In this document: positions 1 through 8,438 of the stretch, piece after piece | How the letters are laid out: each line of letters starts with the position of its first letter | Numbering within the stretch: position 1 is the first letter of the stretch | NCBI GenBank assembly: GCA_964599635.1 | Contig: CAZRGM010000050.1 | Coordinates: 1 to 50,149, forward strand | Direction: 5' to 3' | Length of the DNA: 50,149 nt | Source: WJMT01 sp964599635 | Lineage (GTDB): Bacteria > Acidobacteriota > Aminicenantia > Aminicenantales > Aminicenantaceae | Position numbers and translations under genes: made by a program | Notes under the pieces: generated by a model | What the model saw: the letters and a program-made list of their open reading frames with translations, nothing else | Told to the model about the DNA's origin: nothing | Database searches by the model: none

Positions 1-100
1 AAAAATGTTCCATTCATTGTTCTTGAAAAAATCATGCAGATCGCTGAAAATGAAATAATAATGGATACATCGCCATTTTTTTATGAATAAGTCAGGTTAA
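1..100 (+). repeat. Dispersed intergenic repeat, copy 1 (cut by window edge)
   Basis: Positions 14-87 align without gaps to the reverse complement of 21343-21416; by my count 62 of 74 positions agree, including exact runs of 19 (TCATTGTTCTTGAAAAAAT), 12 (ATCGCTGAAAAT) and 18 bases (TCGCCATTTTTTTATGAA). The similarity continues to base 1, so the element extends beyond the window. Its outer end, 84-99, reads TGAATAAGTCAGGTTA, the motif shared by all the other copies. I see no coding sequence in it. The nature of the element (MITE-like, REP-like or structured RNA) is not known. Confidence 0.7.
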
Positions 101-182
101 ATAGAATACCATTCATAGAATAAATTGATTTTTATTGTAAGGTAAAAAGGTAAGGTTAATATAATTCTTAGGAGGTTATAGA

Positions 183-413
183 ATGGAAGAGCGGACTGAA
201 GTGAGTTTCGGTGAATGGTTCTTAACACTTTTTTTGATGGCGATTCCCATCGTTAACTTAGTTCTTCTTTTTGTTTGGGGATTTGGCTCGAGCACTAAAG
301 CGAGCAAAGCAAATTGGGCTAAAGCAGGTCTCGCTTGGATGGCAATCGGTGTCATCTTTTACCTAGTTGTTTTCGTCATTCTGCTCGGAATTGGTTTTAA
401 TCTTTCCCGATAA
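183..413 (+). CDS. Small two-helix membrane protein
   Basis: This 76-residue protein has two hydrophobic segments, at about residues 12-33 and 48-72, joined by a short basic linker rich in Lys, Ala and Ser. A strong ribosome binding site, AGGAGG at 170-175, lies seven bases before the ATG. Similar short proteins with a GEW...PIVNLVLLF-type first helix are widespread conserved hypotheticals, but I cannot give a function. It stands alone after the repeat at the window edge. An imperfect inverted repeat with a 26-base loop (413-421 with 448-457) follows the stop codon and might act in termination, though it lacks a good T-tract. Confidence 0.75.
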   Translation: MEERTEVSFGEWFLTLFLMAIPIVNLVLLFVWGFGSSTKASKANWAKAGLAWMAIGVIFYLVVFVILLGIGFNLSR

Positions 414-491
414 ACCTCATAGAGATTTGTCACTTTAACTGTTTGGTTATGAGGGTTATTCGTCCCTCTTCTTTACATCTTCTATTTTCTA

Positions 492-1304
492 ATGAATCAC
501 ATGACTTCCTTATTCAGCATTCTCCTGACCATTTTAGCTTACACCCTGCTTTCCATAGGTTTTGTTCTGATGAAAAAAGGAATATCCTGGATTGGATATA
601 AAGGGAAAAAAGATAAATTGTATTATCAAAATCTATTTATTTGGATCCTCGGTTTTATAATCATGAACAGCAATATTGTGCCTAATACAATAGCTCTTAA
701 ATTCCTGGAGCCTCACATCGTATCTGCCTTTGCAGGTTGGGGGATCATCATGCTTGTTTTTTTCTCACATGTGATCCTCAAAGAAAGATTATTCAAGCCC
801 GATTTTATCTATACTGCCGTGATTTTCATTTCAATAATCTTCCTAAACCTCTTGGAACAAAAAAAAGATCAGATTGTTGTCAAATTACCTTGGCTTATCT
901 TTTTATCTCTAATCCCCTTATGTCTCATGGCACCAGCCTTTTTAAAACACATATCGAAAAGGCTTAAAACTATATTGTTCGCTGCGATCTCAGGAATCTC
1001 CACGGGAATGATCATCGTGACTATAAAAGTACTTGTCATTGACTCAGGATTTAATGTGAGGTCCTATTTTTCGTCTCCCTATCTCTATATCTATCTTTTC
1101 TTCTCTGTAGCGGCATTTATAACTCTTCAGATTTCTTATAAACTGGGGCATATGATGTTGGTCGGTCCCGTTCAGTATTCCGCAGCTATTATTTATCCTG
1201 TCCTTTGTTCTTACGCTGTATTCGCGAATAACATAGAATTCATGCAATTAGTTTCTATAGCCTTAGTCATCTATGGGACAATAAATATACTCAAAAATCA
1301 TTAA
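492..1304 (+). CDS. EamA/DMT-like multispanning membrane protein
   Basis: The 270-residue product is almost wholly hydrophobic, with about nine or ten membrane helices. Its length and pattern fit the drug/metabolite transporter (EamA-like) superfamily: a first helix ending in VLMKKG, a GWGIIMLVFFSH segment near residue 83, and a VILKERL stretch after it. Two half-repeats of helices are suggested by the charged break near residues 122-130. The substrate cannot be told. No Shine-Dalgarno sequence is visible before the ATG at 492; an in-frame ATG three codons later is an alternative. It converges with the radical SAM gene, leaving only 31 bases between the stops. Confidence 0.7.
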   Translation: MNHMTSLFSILLTILAYTLLSIGFVLMKKGISWIGYKGKKDKLYYQNLFIWILGFIIMNSNIVPNTIALKFLEPHIVSAFAGWGIIMLVFFSHVILKERLFKPDFIYTAVIFISIIFLNLLEQKKDQIVVKLPWLIFLSLIPLCLMAPAFLKHISKRLKTILFAAISGISTGMIIVTIKVLVIDSGFNVRSYFSSPYLYIYLFFSVAAFITLQISYKLGHMMLVGPVQYSAAIIYPVLCSYAVFANNIEFMQLVSIALVIYGTINILKNH

Positions 1305-1335
1305 AATATTTTTTGCAAAACCACCATGATAGGTT

Positions 1336-2763
1336 CTAATCCAATTTGATATCCTGTATATAATCCAGCTTTATGGTCGCATTTTTTTTGCTTGTCAGAA
1401 TATCCATAGCTTTAAGGAATGTTCGGTTTTTTTTCTTCCACAGGCGGTTGAGTTTCCGAGCATAATGATCTATTGCCAGCTCAATCCACCTAAACTGAAA
1501 AAATTTCCGTAAATCCCTTTTTACAGAATAAAATTTCTGATGACTTTTTATCTGAGCTTTTTGAAGAGCCAATAAAGTAAATTTGGCAGGCCGGAAAACC
1601 ACATGATGAGCATCATAAAGAGACCAGTCTTTGAAAAGAAGCCTCCCCTGGGATAACATTCTTTTATAAAAATGAGAACCAGGGAGTGGGGTGAGGATGA
1701 GAAATTGAGATGTAGATATCCCCGCTTTTTTGGCAAACCTAATGGTCTTTTTTACGGTCTGACAGTCATCATCATCAAAACCATACATAAACATACCATG
1801 AATCCGTATCCCATGCTTCTTGATCACCTTGACTCCATACTTTATTTCTTCCACAGTCTGACGTTTATTCATGGATAATAAACTGTTGGGATTAATGGAC
1901 TCCAGCCCAATATAAAGAACCCGGCATCCCGCCTTATACATAAGTCTGAGCAAGTCTTCATTTTTAGCAATGTCCACCCTTACCTGAGTAGACCAGTCAA
2001 ATTTAAAATCTTCCTCTATCATGGCTTCAAGAAGAGCTCTTAATCTCTTCCGGCTGGCAGCAAAATTATCATCATAAAAAAAGATGTGATTATTCTTTTT
2101 ATTGTATTGACGAAGTTCCTGAATAATATTATCTCTGGAGCGAAACCTAAACTTTCTTCCAAACATGGCTGTTACAGAGCAAAAATCACAGTCGAAGGGA
2201 CAGCCCCGTGAAGTCTGGACAGGAATGGTTTGCCTTCCTTTTCGAACGTTTCTGGTGTATCTTCCCCCAAAATCAGGATGAGGAATTTCATCAAGGTTCT
2301 CAATAAAGGGACCCTTTGGATTATGAAAAAACTTCCCATCCTTTCTATAGGATAAACCTTGGACACTTGAGTAATCTCTATCCGCTTCCCATGCATCAAT
2401 AAATTCCATGAGTGCATTCTCTCCTTCTCCTCGAATGACAAAATCAGCATGCCCGAGGGCTTCTTCAGATAAAAACGTCACATGAGGACCTCCCATTATG
2501 ACTGGAATCCCTTGATCCCGTATCCTGTCTGCGATCTTATAGGCTCTGGGAGCTGTGGATGTTATGGTGGAAATTCCCACTAAATCAACTGAATCCAAAC
2601 CAGAGTAATCGATTTTTTCTGTTTCTTCATATATCATTTCAACTTCCCAACCTCTTTTTTTCATCAGCGCTCCCAAAATATAAATCCCTAACCTTGGAAG
2701 TTTAAATTGGGAATATATATGAAGATTTGGAGCCTTAGGCTCAATAAATACTATTTTACTCAT
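1336..2763 (-). CDS. B12-binding-domain radical SAM protein
   Basis: The 475-residue protein has the two-part layout of the cobalamin-binding radical SAM class (BchE/P-methylase group). Residues about 1-145 resemble a B12-binding Rossmann-type domain, with a GGPHVTFLSEEAL stretch at 91-103. A radical SAM core follows with the iron-sulphur motif C188-x3-C192-x2-C195. The C-terminal region after about residue 380 is basic. Members of this class carry out methylations, ring formation or other radical steps on lipids, pigments and natural products; the substrate here cannot be read. The start codon overlaps the end of the upstream MerR-type gene by 8 bp, so the two are co-transcribed and probably translationally coupled, which suggests the regulator controls this enzyme. 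Confidence 0.88.
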   Translation of the reverse strand: MSKIVFIEPKAPNLHIYSQFKLPRLGIYILGALMKKRGWEVEMIYEETEKIDYSGLDSVDLVGISTITSTAPRAYKIADRIRDQGIPVIMGGPHVTFLSEEALGHADFVIRGEGENALMEFIDAWEADRDYSSVQGLSYRKDGKFFHNPKGPFIENLDEIPHPDFGGRYTRNVRKGRQTIPVQTSRGCPFDCDFCSVTAMFGRKFRFRSRDNIIQELRQYNKKNNHIFFYDDNFAASRKRLRALLEAMIEEDFKFDWSTQVRVDIAKNEDLLRLMYKAGCRVLYIGLESINPNSLLSMNKRQTVEEIKYGVKVIKKHGIRIHGMFMYGFDDDDCQTVKKTIRFAKKAGISTSQFLILTPLPGSHFYKRMLSQGRLLFKDWSLYDAHHVVFRPAKFTLLALQKAQIKSHQKFYSVKRDLRKFFQFRWIELAIDHYARKLNRLWKKKNRTFLKAMDILTSKKNATIKLDYIQDIKLD

Positions 2764-3481
2764 TTTCTTTCTTCCTCCCCATTTTATTCCTTTTTTTATT
2801 CTTTTGTTTCAGAGATATAATCTCCTTCTTCTTCTTGCTCAAAAGAGCTTCCCATCTTTCAATCCCTTCTTTAAATAGATTCATTTTTTGATTAAATTCT
2901 TCAACTTTTTCCAGCATTATCTCTAACTTTGCCTCATCTTCCTCAAATGAATAATTCTCGAGTCCTCCTTCTATAGCTAAAAAATCCCGAAACAAGTCGG
3001 ATATTTCTTTGATCTCCTCCAAGGAATAACCGAACAGCTGTAAATCCTTAATCAAACGGCATAAATAGACATAAACCTCTGAATATAGGCGAAAACCACC
3101 TTCGCTACGCATATCCGGCTCAATTATTCCCTTGCCTTCCCAGTATTTAATGGTTCTAGAGCTTAATCCGGCCTGATCTGCAAGGACTCCGACCGTCAAA
3201 TATTTATTTTTCTTGTCAGATCTTTTAACCGGATCTCCTACCCCAGGCAGACCGACTTTTTTTAATATTCTTTGAATATCCTTGAATCCATAACCTATAT
3301 CAACAAGGTTCTTGATTTTTAGAGCTTTCTCTATTGTATTCCTCTTAAAAAGAGGAATCTTATCATTGGTCATTCCATCCGCTTTGATTAACTTTAAGTT
3401 ATGCCATTCTCTGAATTCTGATTCATCTATTCCTGTCCTTTCAAGAAACTCATCTTTCAACAGCATTTTTTTATTCATCAT
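2756..3481 (-). CDS. Tandem MerR-type transcriptional regulator
   Basis: This 241-residue protein appears to contain two MerR-like winged-helix domains. The second, about residues 93-165, is canonical: a YLTVGVLADQAGLSSRTIKYW helix-turn-helix, then a wing with GGFRLYSE and a YSLEEIKEI helix. The first, about 8-75, has the same order in degenerate form (TGIDESEFREWHNLKLI, then GYGFKDIQRIL). The C-terminal part, 180-241, is a charged helical, coiled-coil-like region ending in a Lys-rich tail. MerR proteins normally dimerise through such a coil and twist promoters with long spacers. The gene leads a two-gene operon with the radical SAM enzyme. No cysteine cluster or B12 domain is present, so the signal is unknown. 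The start at 3481 has AAGAAG upstream; a second ATG follows at once. Confidence 0.85.
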   Translation of the reverse strand: MMNKKMLLKDEFLERTGIDESEFREWHNLKLIKADGMTNDKIPLFKRNTIEKALKIKNLVDIGYGFKDIQRILKKVGLPGVGDPVKRSDKKNKYLTVGVLADQAGLSSRTIKYWEGKGIIEPDMRSEGGFRLYSEVYVYLCRLIKDLQLFGYSLEEIKEISDLFRDFLAIEGGLENYSFEEDEAKLEIMLEKVEEFNQKMNLFKEGIERWEALLSKKKKEIISLKQKNKKRNKMGRKKENE

Positions 3482-3510
3482 ATCTTCTTGCTTTTATTTT
3501 TGATTAATTT

Positions 3511-3553
3511 GTCAGTATACGTATAGGTTATTTTTTTTAAAGAGCTTTGTCAA
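3511..3553 (-). promoter_or_regulatory. Candidate promoter/operator of the MerR-radical SAM operon
   Basis: On the minus strand a consensus-like TTGACA (complement of 3548-3553) is followed by a perfect 10-bp palindrome TATACGTATA at 3516-3525, which also supplies TATACT as a possible -10. The spacing (22 to 28 bases) is longer than the normal 17. Long spacers holding a palindrome are typical of MerR-controlled promoters, although 19-20 bases is usual. The site is about 35-70 bases upstream of the MerR start. This is a prediction from pattern only. Confidence 0.35.
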
Positions 3554-3669
3554 GCTTTTTTAAAATTTTTATCCTCTTATTCTATTCAACCTGAATCACT
3601 CATAAGTATAAGTCAGATTAGAAATGACGACATGAATGAAAGGAATATAATTTGACATCTCGTTTTATT

Positions 3670-3699
3670 TAATATTAGACTTATAAAAAAGTCATATTA
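3670..3699. repeat. A+T-rich inverted repeat in the divergent intergenic region
   Basis: TAATATTAGACTT at 3670-3682 faces AAGTCATATTA at 3689-3699: eleven pairs with a two-base bulge and a six-base spacer. It lies between the minus-strand MerR gene and the plus-strand gene at 3773. It could be an operator for the latter or for MerR. It lacks a following T-tract and is very A+T-rich, so a terminator role is unlikely. Confidence 0.3.
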
Positions 3700-3772
3700 A
3701 TGTTTTTAACTTATTTTTTTCTTAATAACTTTAAAGAGTCGCGGCTAAATTTTATAGCCTAGGAAGGAGAGG

Positions 3773-4360
3773 ATGGGAAAACTCATAGCTTCAATCACAC
3801 TCCCAGATGCTATCGCATTCCTTCTTTTTCTTTCTACATTCTGGCTTTTAAAAATTTTAATAAAAGGTGAAAAAGAAAATTTTGTCAGAGGTGCTATTCT
3901 TTTTCTTTTCTTCCTATTAGGACTTCTCTATCTGAACCAGAGTGAAGCTAAAAAAATTACCCTTGCAGATGTCAAGTCTTACATTTTTCCGGAAAAAGAT
4001 CTGGAATATCATTACACAACTGAAAAAGGTCGGTTTGAAAATCTAGGGGATTACACAAAATACATATTCAGTGATCCCAAGCCGAAATTGAATCTTAAAA
4101 TGGATAATTCCCATCAATACTTTCACATAGAAAATCCATCTTCATTAAATAAGGTCTTGATTGAACTAGGTTTGCCTGAACTTAAGTCAGGCGCAAAAGA
4201 ACTGGCTTCTATCACAGGTTCCCAAAATGATATCCATCTATACAGATGGGATGATTATTCCCCTGGAATTCTTATTGTAGAAAGAACAACCTGTATTGAT
4301 AAAAGTGCATTAAATAGATATCACTGTCTTTCTGTGATAACTCTTATCGAAAGATATTAA
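3773..4360 (+). CDS. Unknown membrane-anchored protein
   Basis: The 195-residue protein begins with two membrane helices, at about residues 10-27 and 38-55, followed by a soluble domain of about 140 residues that would lie outside the cytoplasm or at the membrane face. I recognise no motif in the soluble part; it has two cysteines near the end (CIDK and HCLS) that could form a disulphide. A good ribosome binding site (GGAAGGAGAGG) precedes the ATG. The gene diverges from the MerR operon. Its TAA stop overlaps the outer-end motif of a dispersed repeat. No function is proposed. Confidence 0.7.
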   Translation: MGKLIASITLPDAIAFLLFLSTFWLLKILIKGEKENFVRGAILFLFFLLGLLYLNQSEAKKITLADVKSYIFPEKDLEYHYTTEKGRFENLGDYTKYIFSDPKPKLNLKMDNSHQYFHIENPSSLNKVLIELGLPELKSGAKELASITGSQNDIHLYRWDDYSPGILIVERTTCIDKSALNRYHCLSVITLIERY

Positions 4361-4373
4361 CCTGGATTATTCA
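4357..4373 (-). repeat. Dispersed repeat outer-end motif (solo)
   Basis: TTAACCTGGATTATTCA is the exact complement of the outer end of the large repeat at 21343-21592 (TGAATAATCCAGGTTA there). It overlaps the stop codon of the preceding gene. Only the end motif is recognisable; the rest of the element is absent or has decayed. Confidence 0.5.
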
Positions 4374-4404
4374 AACATTCATCCGATCCTATGCAAAGGC
4401 TTTG

Positions 4405-5727
4405 CTATAATCCGGAAACAACCACATCCTCAAAGACAAGACTTGGAGTGATTTGAGAAGAATAAATCCAGGGATCATCGGCTGTCTCAACTAATCTCTG
4501 CCAGAATTTGAGATGATTTCCCGCAATGTTCATTTCAGATAGAGCCTGAACTGTTTCGCCCCCTTCAAACAATTGACCTAAAATTCCAATGGAGGTATCC
4601 CCTGTCGTAGAATTTGAATTTCCCCCAATAAATCCAGTGATGTAAATCCCCCTTCCCAAATCACACATTATTTCTTTTACAGACCGTTTGCCTGAAGGAA
4701 TAATAATGTTGGACGGCTCTCCGGTGGTGGGCTCCCAACCCAATTTTTGGCTGTAATACCAGTCAACATAGAATTCATTCAAAACTCCTGCCTTAACTAG
4801 AAACCTTTTTTTTGAAGCAAATCCATCCTCATCAAAAAGTCGGCTCCCCAAACCCCCTTTTATGAATGGATCATCTATGACTGCAAATTTTTCACTGCCT
4901 ATTTTTTCCCCTTTTTTATCCGAAAGAAAAGATCTCTTCTGCTGGACACTACTCCCAGCCATAGCCGCAAGAAACCCTCCTAAAAACCGAGGCACCTGCC
5001 GATTTTCTAATATCACAGGAAGTCTTTCTGTTTTAATCTTTTTTGCCTCCAGTAAACGAAGGGTCCGTTCGGCCGCCTCCTCTCCTATTTGTTCAGGTTT
5101 TGGCATTCTTTTTTTATTCGTACAAACAGCCAAACTATAATCACTGGGCCTGCGCCCTCCTTCCCCTTTAGCTGTCATGGAAGCTGCTGCCGCATACACT
5201 GTTGTTTCACTAAATCCCTCAAAACCGTTGCTTGCGATAAGGACCTCTTCCTCATGACTGTCCTGCTCCTCTGCTGTTACAGAAATGACTTTATCTCCAC
5301 CCCTTTCATGGCAGGCCTCTTCAATATCTTTAACCATTTTACGTCTGATCTCTGGGCTGAAATTTTTATAGTCCGGATCAACTAATCCCAAGTCCCTCTG
5401 CACTTTTCCTCTATAATAAATTGGATCTGGCAGGGTCCTGTAAGGATCTTCTTCAAGAAGCTTAGTAAAAGAGACAGCATTGGAGATGAAATTTTTTAAG
5501 GAAGCTCTACGAAGATCTGATGTACTCTGAACCGAAAATTTTCTGTTGACATAAATCTCAATAACGAGCTCTCTGGTGGAGGCCTCCTTAATATTTTCAG
5601 GTTTATGATTTCTGTAGCTCATTTCAACCATTCTCTGTTTATCAAGGATCACCCGACATTCATCCGCACCAAAAAATTGGGCTGTTTCCACTGACCACAC
5701 AGCTAAATCATGAAGCTCCTTATCCAT
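4405..5727 (-). CDS. tldE: TldE/PmbA-type metalloprotease-partner subunit
   Basis: The 440-residue protein has the length and domain pattern of TldE (PmbA), the non-catalytic partner of TldD. An N-terminal domain carries the GADE-type region near residue 20, and the C-terminal half carries SNIIIPSG and GGNSNSTTGDTSIGI-like stretches near 340-385. The zinc motif of TldD is absent, as expected for TldE. In enterobacteria TldD and TldE form a heterodimer that degrades unfolded peptides, finishes microcin B17 and removes the CcdA antitoxin. Here tldE follows tldD by 13 bases on the same strand, so the pair is very likely co-expressed. The stop is followed by a short palindrome (GCAAAGGCTTTGC, 4393-4405) without a T-tract. 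Confidence 0.9.
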   Translation of the reverse strand: MDKELHDLAVWSVETAQFFGADECRVILDKQRMVEMSYRNHKPENIKEASTRELVIEIYVNRKFSVQSTSDLRRASLKNFISNAVSFTKLLEEDPYRTLPDPIYYRGKVQRDLGLVDPDYKNFSPEIRRKMVKDIEEACHERGGDKVISVTAEEQDSHEEEVLIASNGFEGFSETTVYAAAASMTAKGEGGRRPSDYSLAVCTNKKRMPKPEQIGEEAAERTLRLLEAKKIKTERLPVILENRQVPRFLGGFLAAMAGSSVQQKRSFLSDKKGEKIGSEKFAVIDDPFIKGGLGSRLFDEDGFASKKRFLVKAGVLNEFYVDWYYSQKLGWEPTTGEPSNIIIPSGKRSVKEIMCDLGRGIYITGFIGGNSNSTTGDTSIGILGQLFEGGETVQALSEMNIAGNHLKFWQRLVETADDPWIYSSQITPSLVFEDVVVSGL

Positions 5728-5740
5728 TTATCCTCTCCTT

Positions 5741-7252
5741 TCAACTTTTGATTCCACCAACAGTTAATGACTCTACGAGACAGGTAGGCTGCCCAAAACT
5801 GACCGGAACAGCCTGTCCCCCTTTACCGCAGGCTCCTCCGCCTCCTTTGGCCATTTCAAAATCATCGGCGACCATGGTTATATTTTTTAACATCTTGGGG
5901 CCGTTCCCCATTATATTGATATCCTTGATAGGAGCGGTACATTTCCCATTCTCAATGATTCGACCCTGAGAGACATAAAAGGCAAAATCTCCTTCCCCTA
6001 TTTTCACCTGTCCATTGCTCACATCCTGGACATAAATCCCATGACCCACTCTCTTAATCACCTCTTCGGGAGAGTAGGGACCAGCCAGCATATATGTATT
6101 CCTCATTCGCGGCTGAACATAGTGCTGATAGCTTTGACGCCGTCCATTCCCAGTAGATTTAACTTTATAGTGGCGAGCTGATATCTTATCATGCATATAA
6201 CTCAAAAGAATCCCTTTATTGACAAGAACTGTTTTTTGACTCGGCGTTCCCTCATCATCAAAATTAATCGAACCTGCAAGCCCAGGCATTGTTCCGTCAT
6301 CAATAATGGTCACGAGCGGCTCAGCCACTTTTTCCCCCATCATGGTGCAGTAAGTCGAAACTTTCTTCCTATTGAAATCTGCTTCCATCCCATGCCCTAT
6401 AGCTTCATGAAGAAGCACTCCAGTGACTCCTGGGCCGAGCACAACAGGAATCTCTCCGGCAGGGGGCTGCACCGCGTCAAATAAAACAAGTGCACGCTTC
6501 ACAGCCTCTTGAGCAACTTCATTCACCACTAATCCTGAATAATAAGAAAAATCATTCCGGCCCCCTAAATTCCAACCGGCTCTCTCCCGACGGCCATCTT
6601 TTTCAGCAACGACGGATGCACTTAAATAATTCATAGGCTGAAGATCTTCAGATTTGATTCCTTCACTGGTTACGACAAGAATCCGCTTTTGCTGATCATG
6701 GAATGAAACGTTGACTTTCACTATAAATGAAGACAGGGAAAAAGCCTTTTCATTCACAGATTGAACAAGGGGAAGTTTTGATTCCAAAGGAATAGAAGTC
6801 ATCACTATTTCGAGTGGATAATAATTCTTTGTTTTACGTCTAACAAATTGACCTGAAATTCCTTTTGGGTGACTGTCCGCAATGCTGGCAGCTGTGGATG
6901 CGGCTTCAATCATTGCTTTTTCAGAAAATCCTTGAGTGTATCCATATCCAACTTGATCGCCTTTGACTGTTCTAATCCCAACTCCTAGGGTTACATCACT
7001 ATAGGCTCGGTTGACTTGACTATCTTCAAGCATAAGCCAATTACTTATGGTATGCTCAAAGAAAAGATCAGCAAAATCACCCCCTTTAGAAAGTGCCTCA
7101 GTGAGAACTTTATGATAAAGTTTATCTGTAACACCAAACTGCCGCTCAAAATAACCCTGAACCTGCTCTTGAGCCTTAATAGGAGTCCCCGCACTTAAAT
7201 CCGGCGCTGCCTCATGAGTCTTTAAGAATGAGTTTCGATAAAATTTTTTCAT
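5741..7252 (-). CDS. tldD: TldD-type zinc metalloprotease
   Basis: This is the catalytic subunit of the TldD/TldE protease. The conserved zinc motif HEAIGH lies at residues 282-287, followed by GMEAD, and the C-terminal GGGGACGKGGQ-type glycine-rich segment is present. I chose the ATG at 7252 (503 residues) because AAGGAGG stands about eight bases upstream; the reading frame is open to a GTG at 7273 but that start has no ribosome binding site and would swallow the real one. The N-terminal 40 residues are longer than in Escherichia coli TldD and show no clear signal peptide. The gene follows the pgs genes on the same strand, with a dispersed repeat in the gap. Confidence 0.92.
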   Translation of the reverse strand: MKKFYRNSFLKTHEAAPDLSAGTPIKAQEQVQGYFERQFGVTDKLYHKVLTEALSKGGDFADLFFEHTISNWLMLEDSQVNRAYSDVTLGVGIRTVKGDQVGYGYTQGFSEKAMIEAASTAASIADSHPKGISGQFVRRKTKNYYPLEIVMTSIPLESKLPLVQSVNEKAFSLSSFIVKVNVSFHDQQKRILVVTSEGIKSEDLQPMNYLSASVVAEKDGRRERAGWNLGGRNDFSYYSGLVVNEVAQEAVKRALVLFDAVQPPAGEIPVVLGPGVTGVLLHEAIGHGMEADFNRKKVSTYCTMMGEKVAEPLVTIIDDGTMPGLAGSINFDDEGTPSQKTVLVNKGILLSYMHDKISARHYKVKSTGNGRRQSYQHYVQPRMRNTYMLAGPYSPEEVIKRVGHGIYVQDVSNGQVKIGEGDFAFYVSQGRIIENGKCTAPIKDINIMGNGPKMLKNITMVADDFEMAKGGGGACGKGGQAVPVSFGQPTCLVESLTVGGIKS

Positions 7253-7296
7253 ACACTCCTCCTTCTGTGACAATTTCTCTCAAACAATAATTTATA

Positions 7297-7324
7297 CACC
7301 TGACCTATTCAAAAAAAAATGGCG
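7297..7324 (-). repeat. Dispersed repeat, short copy
   Basis: On the minus strand this reads CGCCATTTTTTTTTGAATAG followed by GTCAGGTG, matching the CGCCATTTTTTTATGAA segment and outer-end motif of the copies at 71-100 and 42327-42350. It lies 13 bases after the stop of the PgsW-like gene, between it and tldD. It has only the end portion of the element. Confidence 0.6.
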
Positions 7325-7337
7325 TGCGAGCCTATTT

Positions 7338-8438
7338 TTACAAACCAGAAATATCTTCGCCGGATAACTTGGAACGGGAATAAAAACCATATAAGATAAC
7401 TGCCGTCACACAACCAAAATAAATCAAAACCAGAACTAAAAATCTCCAGGATTCCTCCTTAACATATTCATAAACCGCCCCTTTTCCTGGCTCCGGTAGA
7501 GGCACAGGATCCCAGGGAAGTCCATAAGCCTGCACGATCCCGCTTATATAAAGAAGATGAATCACAGGATATCCTCTAGCTGCCATCTCAAATACAAGTC
7601 CTCTCCTTTCTGGAATGGGAAAATTTTTTATGTTGGTCAATCCTGGCTTTACTTTCAAAATTTCTGAATCAACCCCCAGTCCTGAATAACTCCCTCCAAT
7701 ATTGATAAAGGCTTTGATCTCATCATCACCTGCCTTTTGTTCGAAAATTTCAATTTTTTGCTCCACATTCCGTTTCAAATCAGACTGATACACAAAAGGC
7801 ACCCCAGACTCTCTTATCACTCTTAAAAGCTGAATCCGTCCTTCAGAGTCCATGCCCTCGCCCACATCTTTCTCTCCTCCTAGAGAAACAGCAGCTGGTT
7901 TTTGGGTAAAAATTTTTTGGTCAGAAAGACAGCCCTGCATATCCAGTAAGTGGAAATCAAGCTCATTCGCTCCCCACTGAGAGGCTCCTAATGATACAAT
8001 AAAGATCAATTTAAGATCCATGGCTTTGGCTGCAGAAAAAACAGATAGGACCAAACCTGGAAAAGACCCTGAGGCCTCTACAGCTATCGTATCCCCTGAC
8101 TTAACGCCCGATTCATGCAGCAGCTTTACTGTAAATCCTGCAAAATTTGGATTCGCTGTGGTCCTTTTCGCCTTTAGATTTCCTACAGAGGTAGTGATGG
8201 GTGAATTTTTTTTGCCAATGATAGCAGTCTGATTTATGTCAAATTCACTATTGATCTCCATCCCTTTCTCTATTCGACAATTTTTGACTGCGTTAAGAGC
8301 TGTGCTCATATTCTCCGATGCTTTGATCATCATTTCATACAATTCAGAACGACCTCTATAAGGAACACAAAATGTAATCATGAAAAAAAAGATACTTATC
8401 AAAAAAACAAGAAGAATGATCTTGCTTTTTCTGTTCAT
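7338..8438 (-). CDS. Poly-gamma-glutamate system protein (PgsW-like)
   Basis: The 366-residue protein has one N-terminal membrane helix (about residues 5-25), a large soluble domain with GDTIAVEASGSFPGL and SLGASQWGANE stretches, and a second helix near the C terminus (about 335-355). This matches my memory of the family annotated as poly-gamma-glutamate system protein, found beside pgsB and pgsC in spirochaetes and others; its biochemical role is unknown. I chose the ATG at 8438 because it forms an ATGA overlap with the pgsC stop and has GGATAGGA upstream; the frame stays open 65 codons further, but that stretch overlaps pgsC and looks non-coding. The C-terminal anchor suggests it works at the membrane with PgsC. 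Confidence 0.8.
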   Translation of the reverse strand: MNRKSKIILLVFLISIFFFMITFCVPYRGRSELYEMMIKASENMSTALNAVKNCRIEKGMEINSEFDINQTAIIGKKNSPITTSVGNLKAKRTTANPNFAGFTVKLLHESGVKSGDTIAVEASGSFPGLVLSVFSAAKAMDLKLIFIVSLGASQWGANELDFHLLDMQGCLSDQKIFTQKPAAVSLGGEKDVGEGMDSEGRIQLLRVIRESGVPFVYQSDLKRNVEQKIEIFEQKAGDDEIKAFINIGGSYSGLGVDSEILKVKPGLTNIKNFPIPERRGLVFEMAARGYPVIHLLYISGIVQAYGLPWDPVPLPEPGKGAVYEYVKEESWRFLVLVLIYFGCVTAVILYGFYSRSKLSGEDISGL

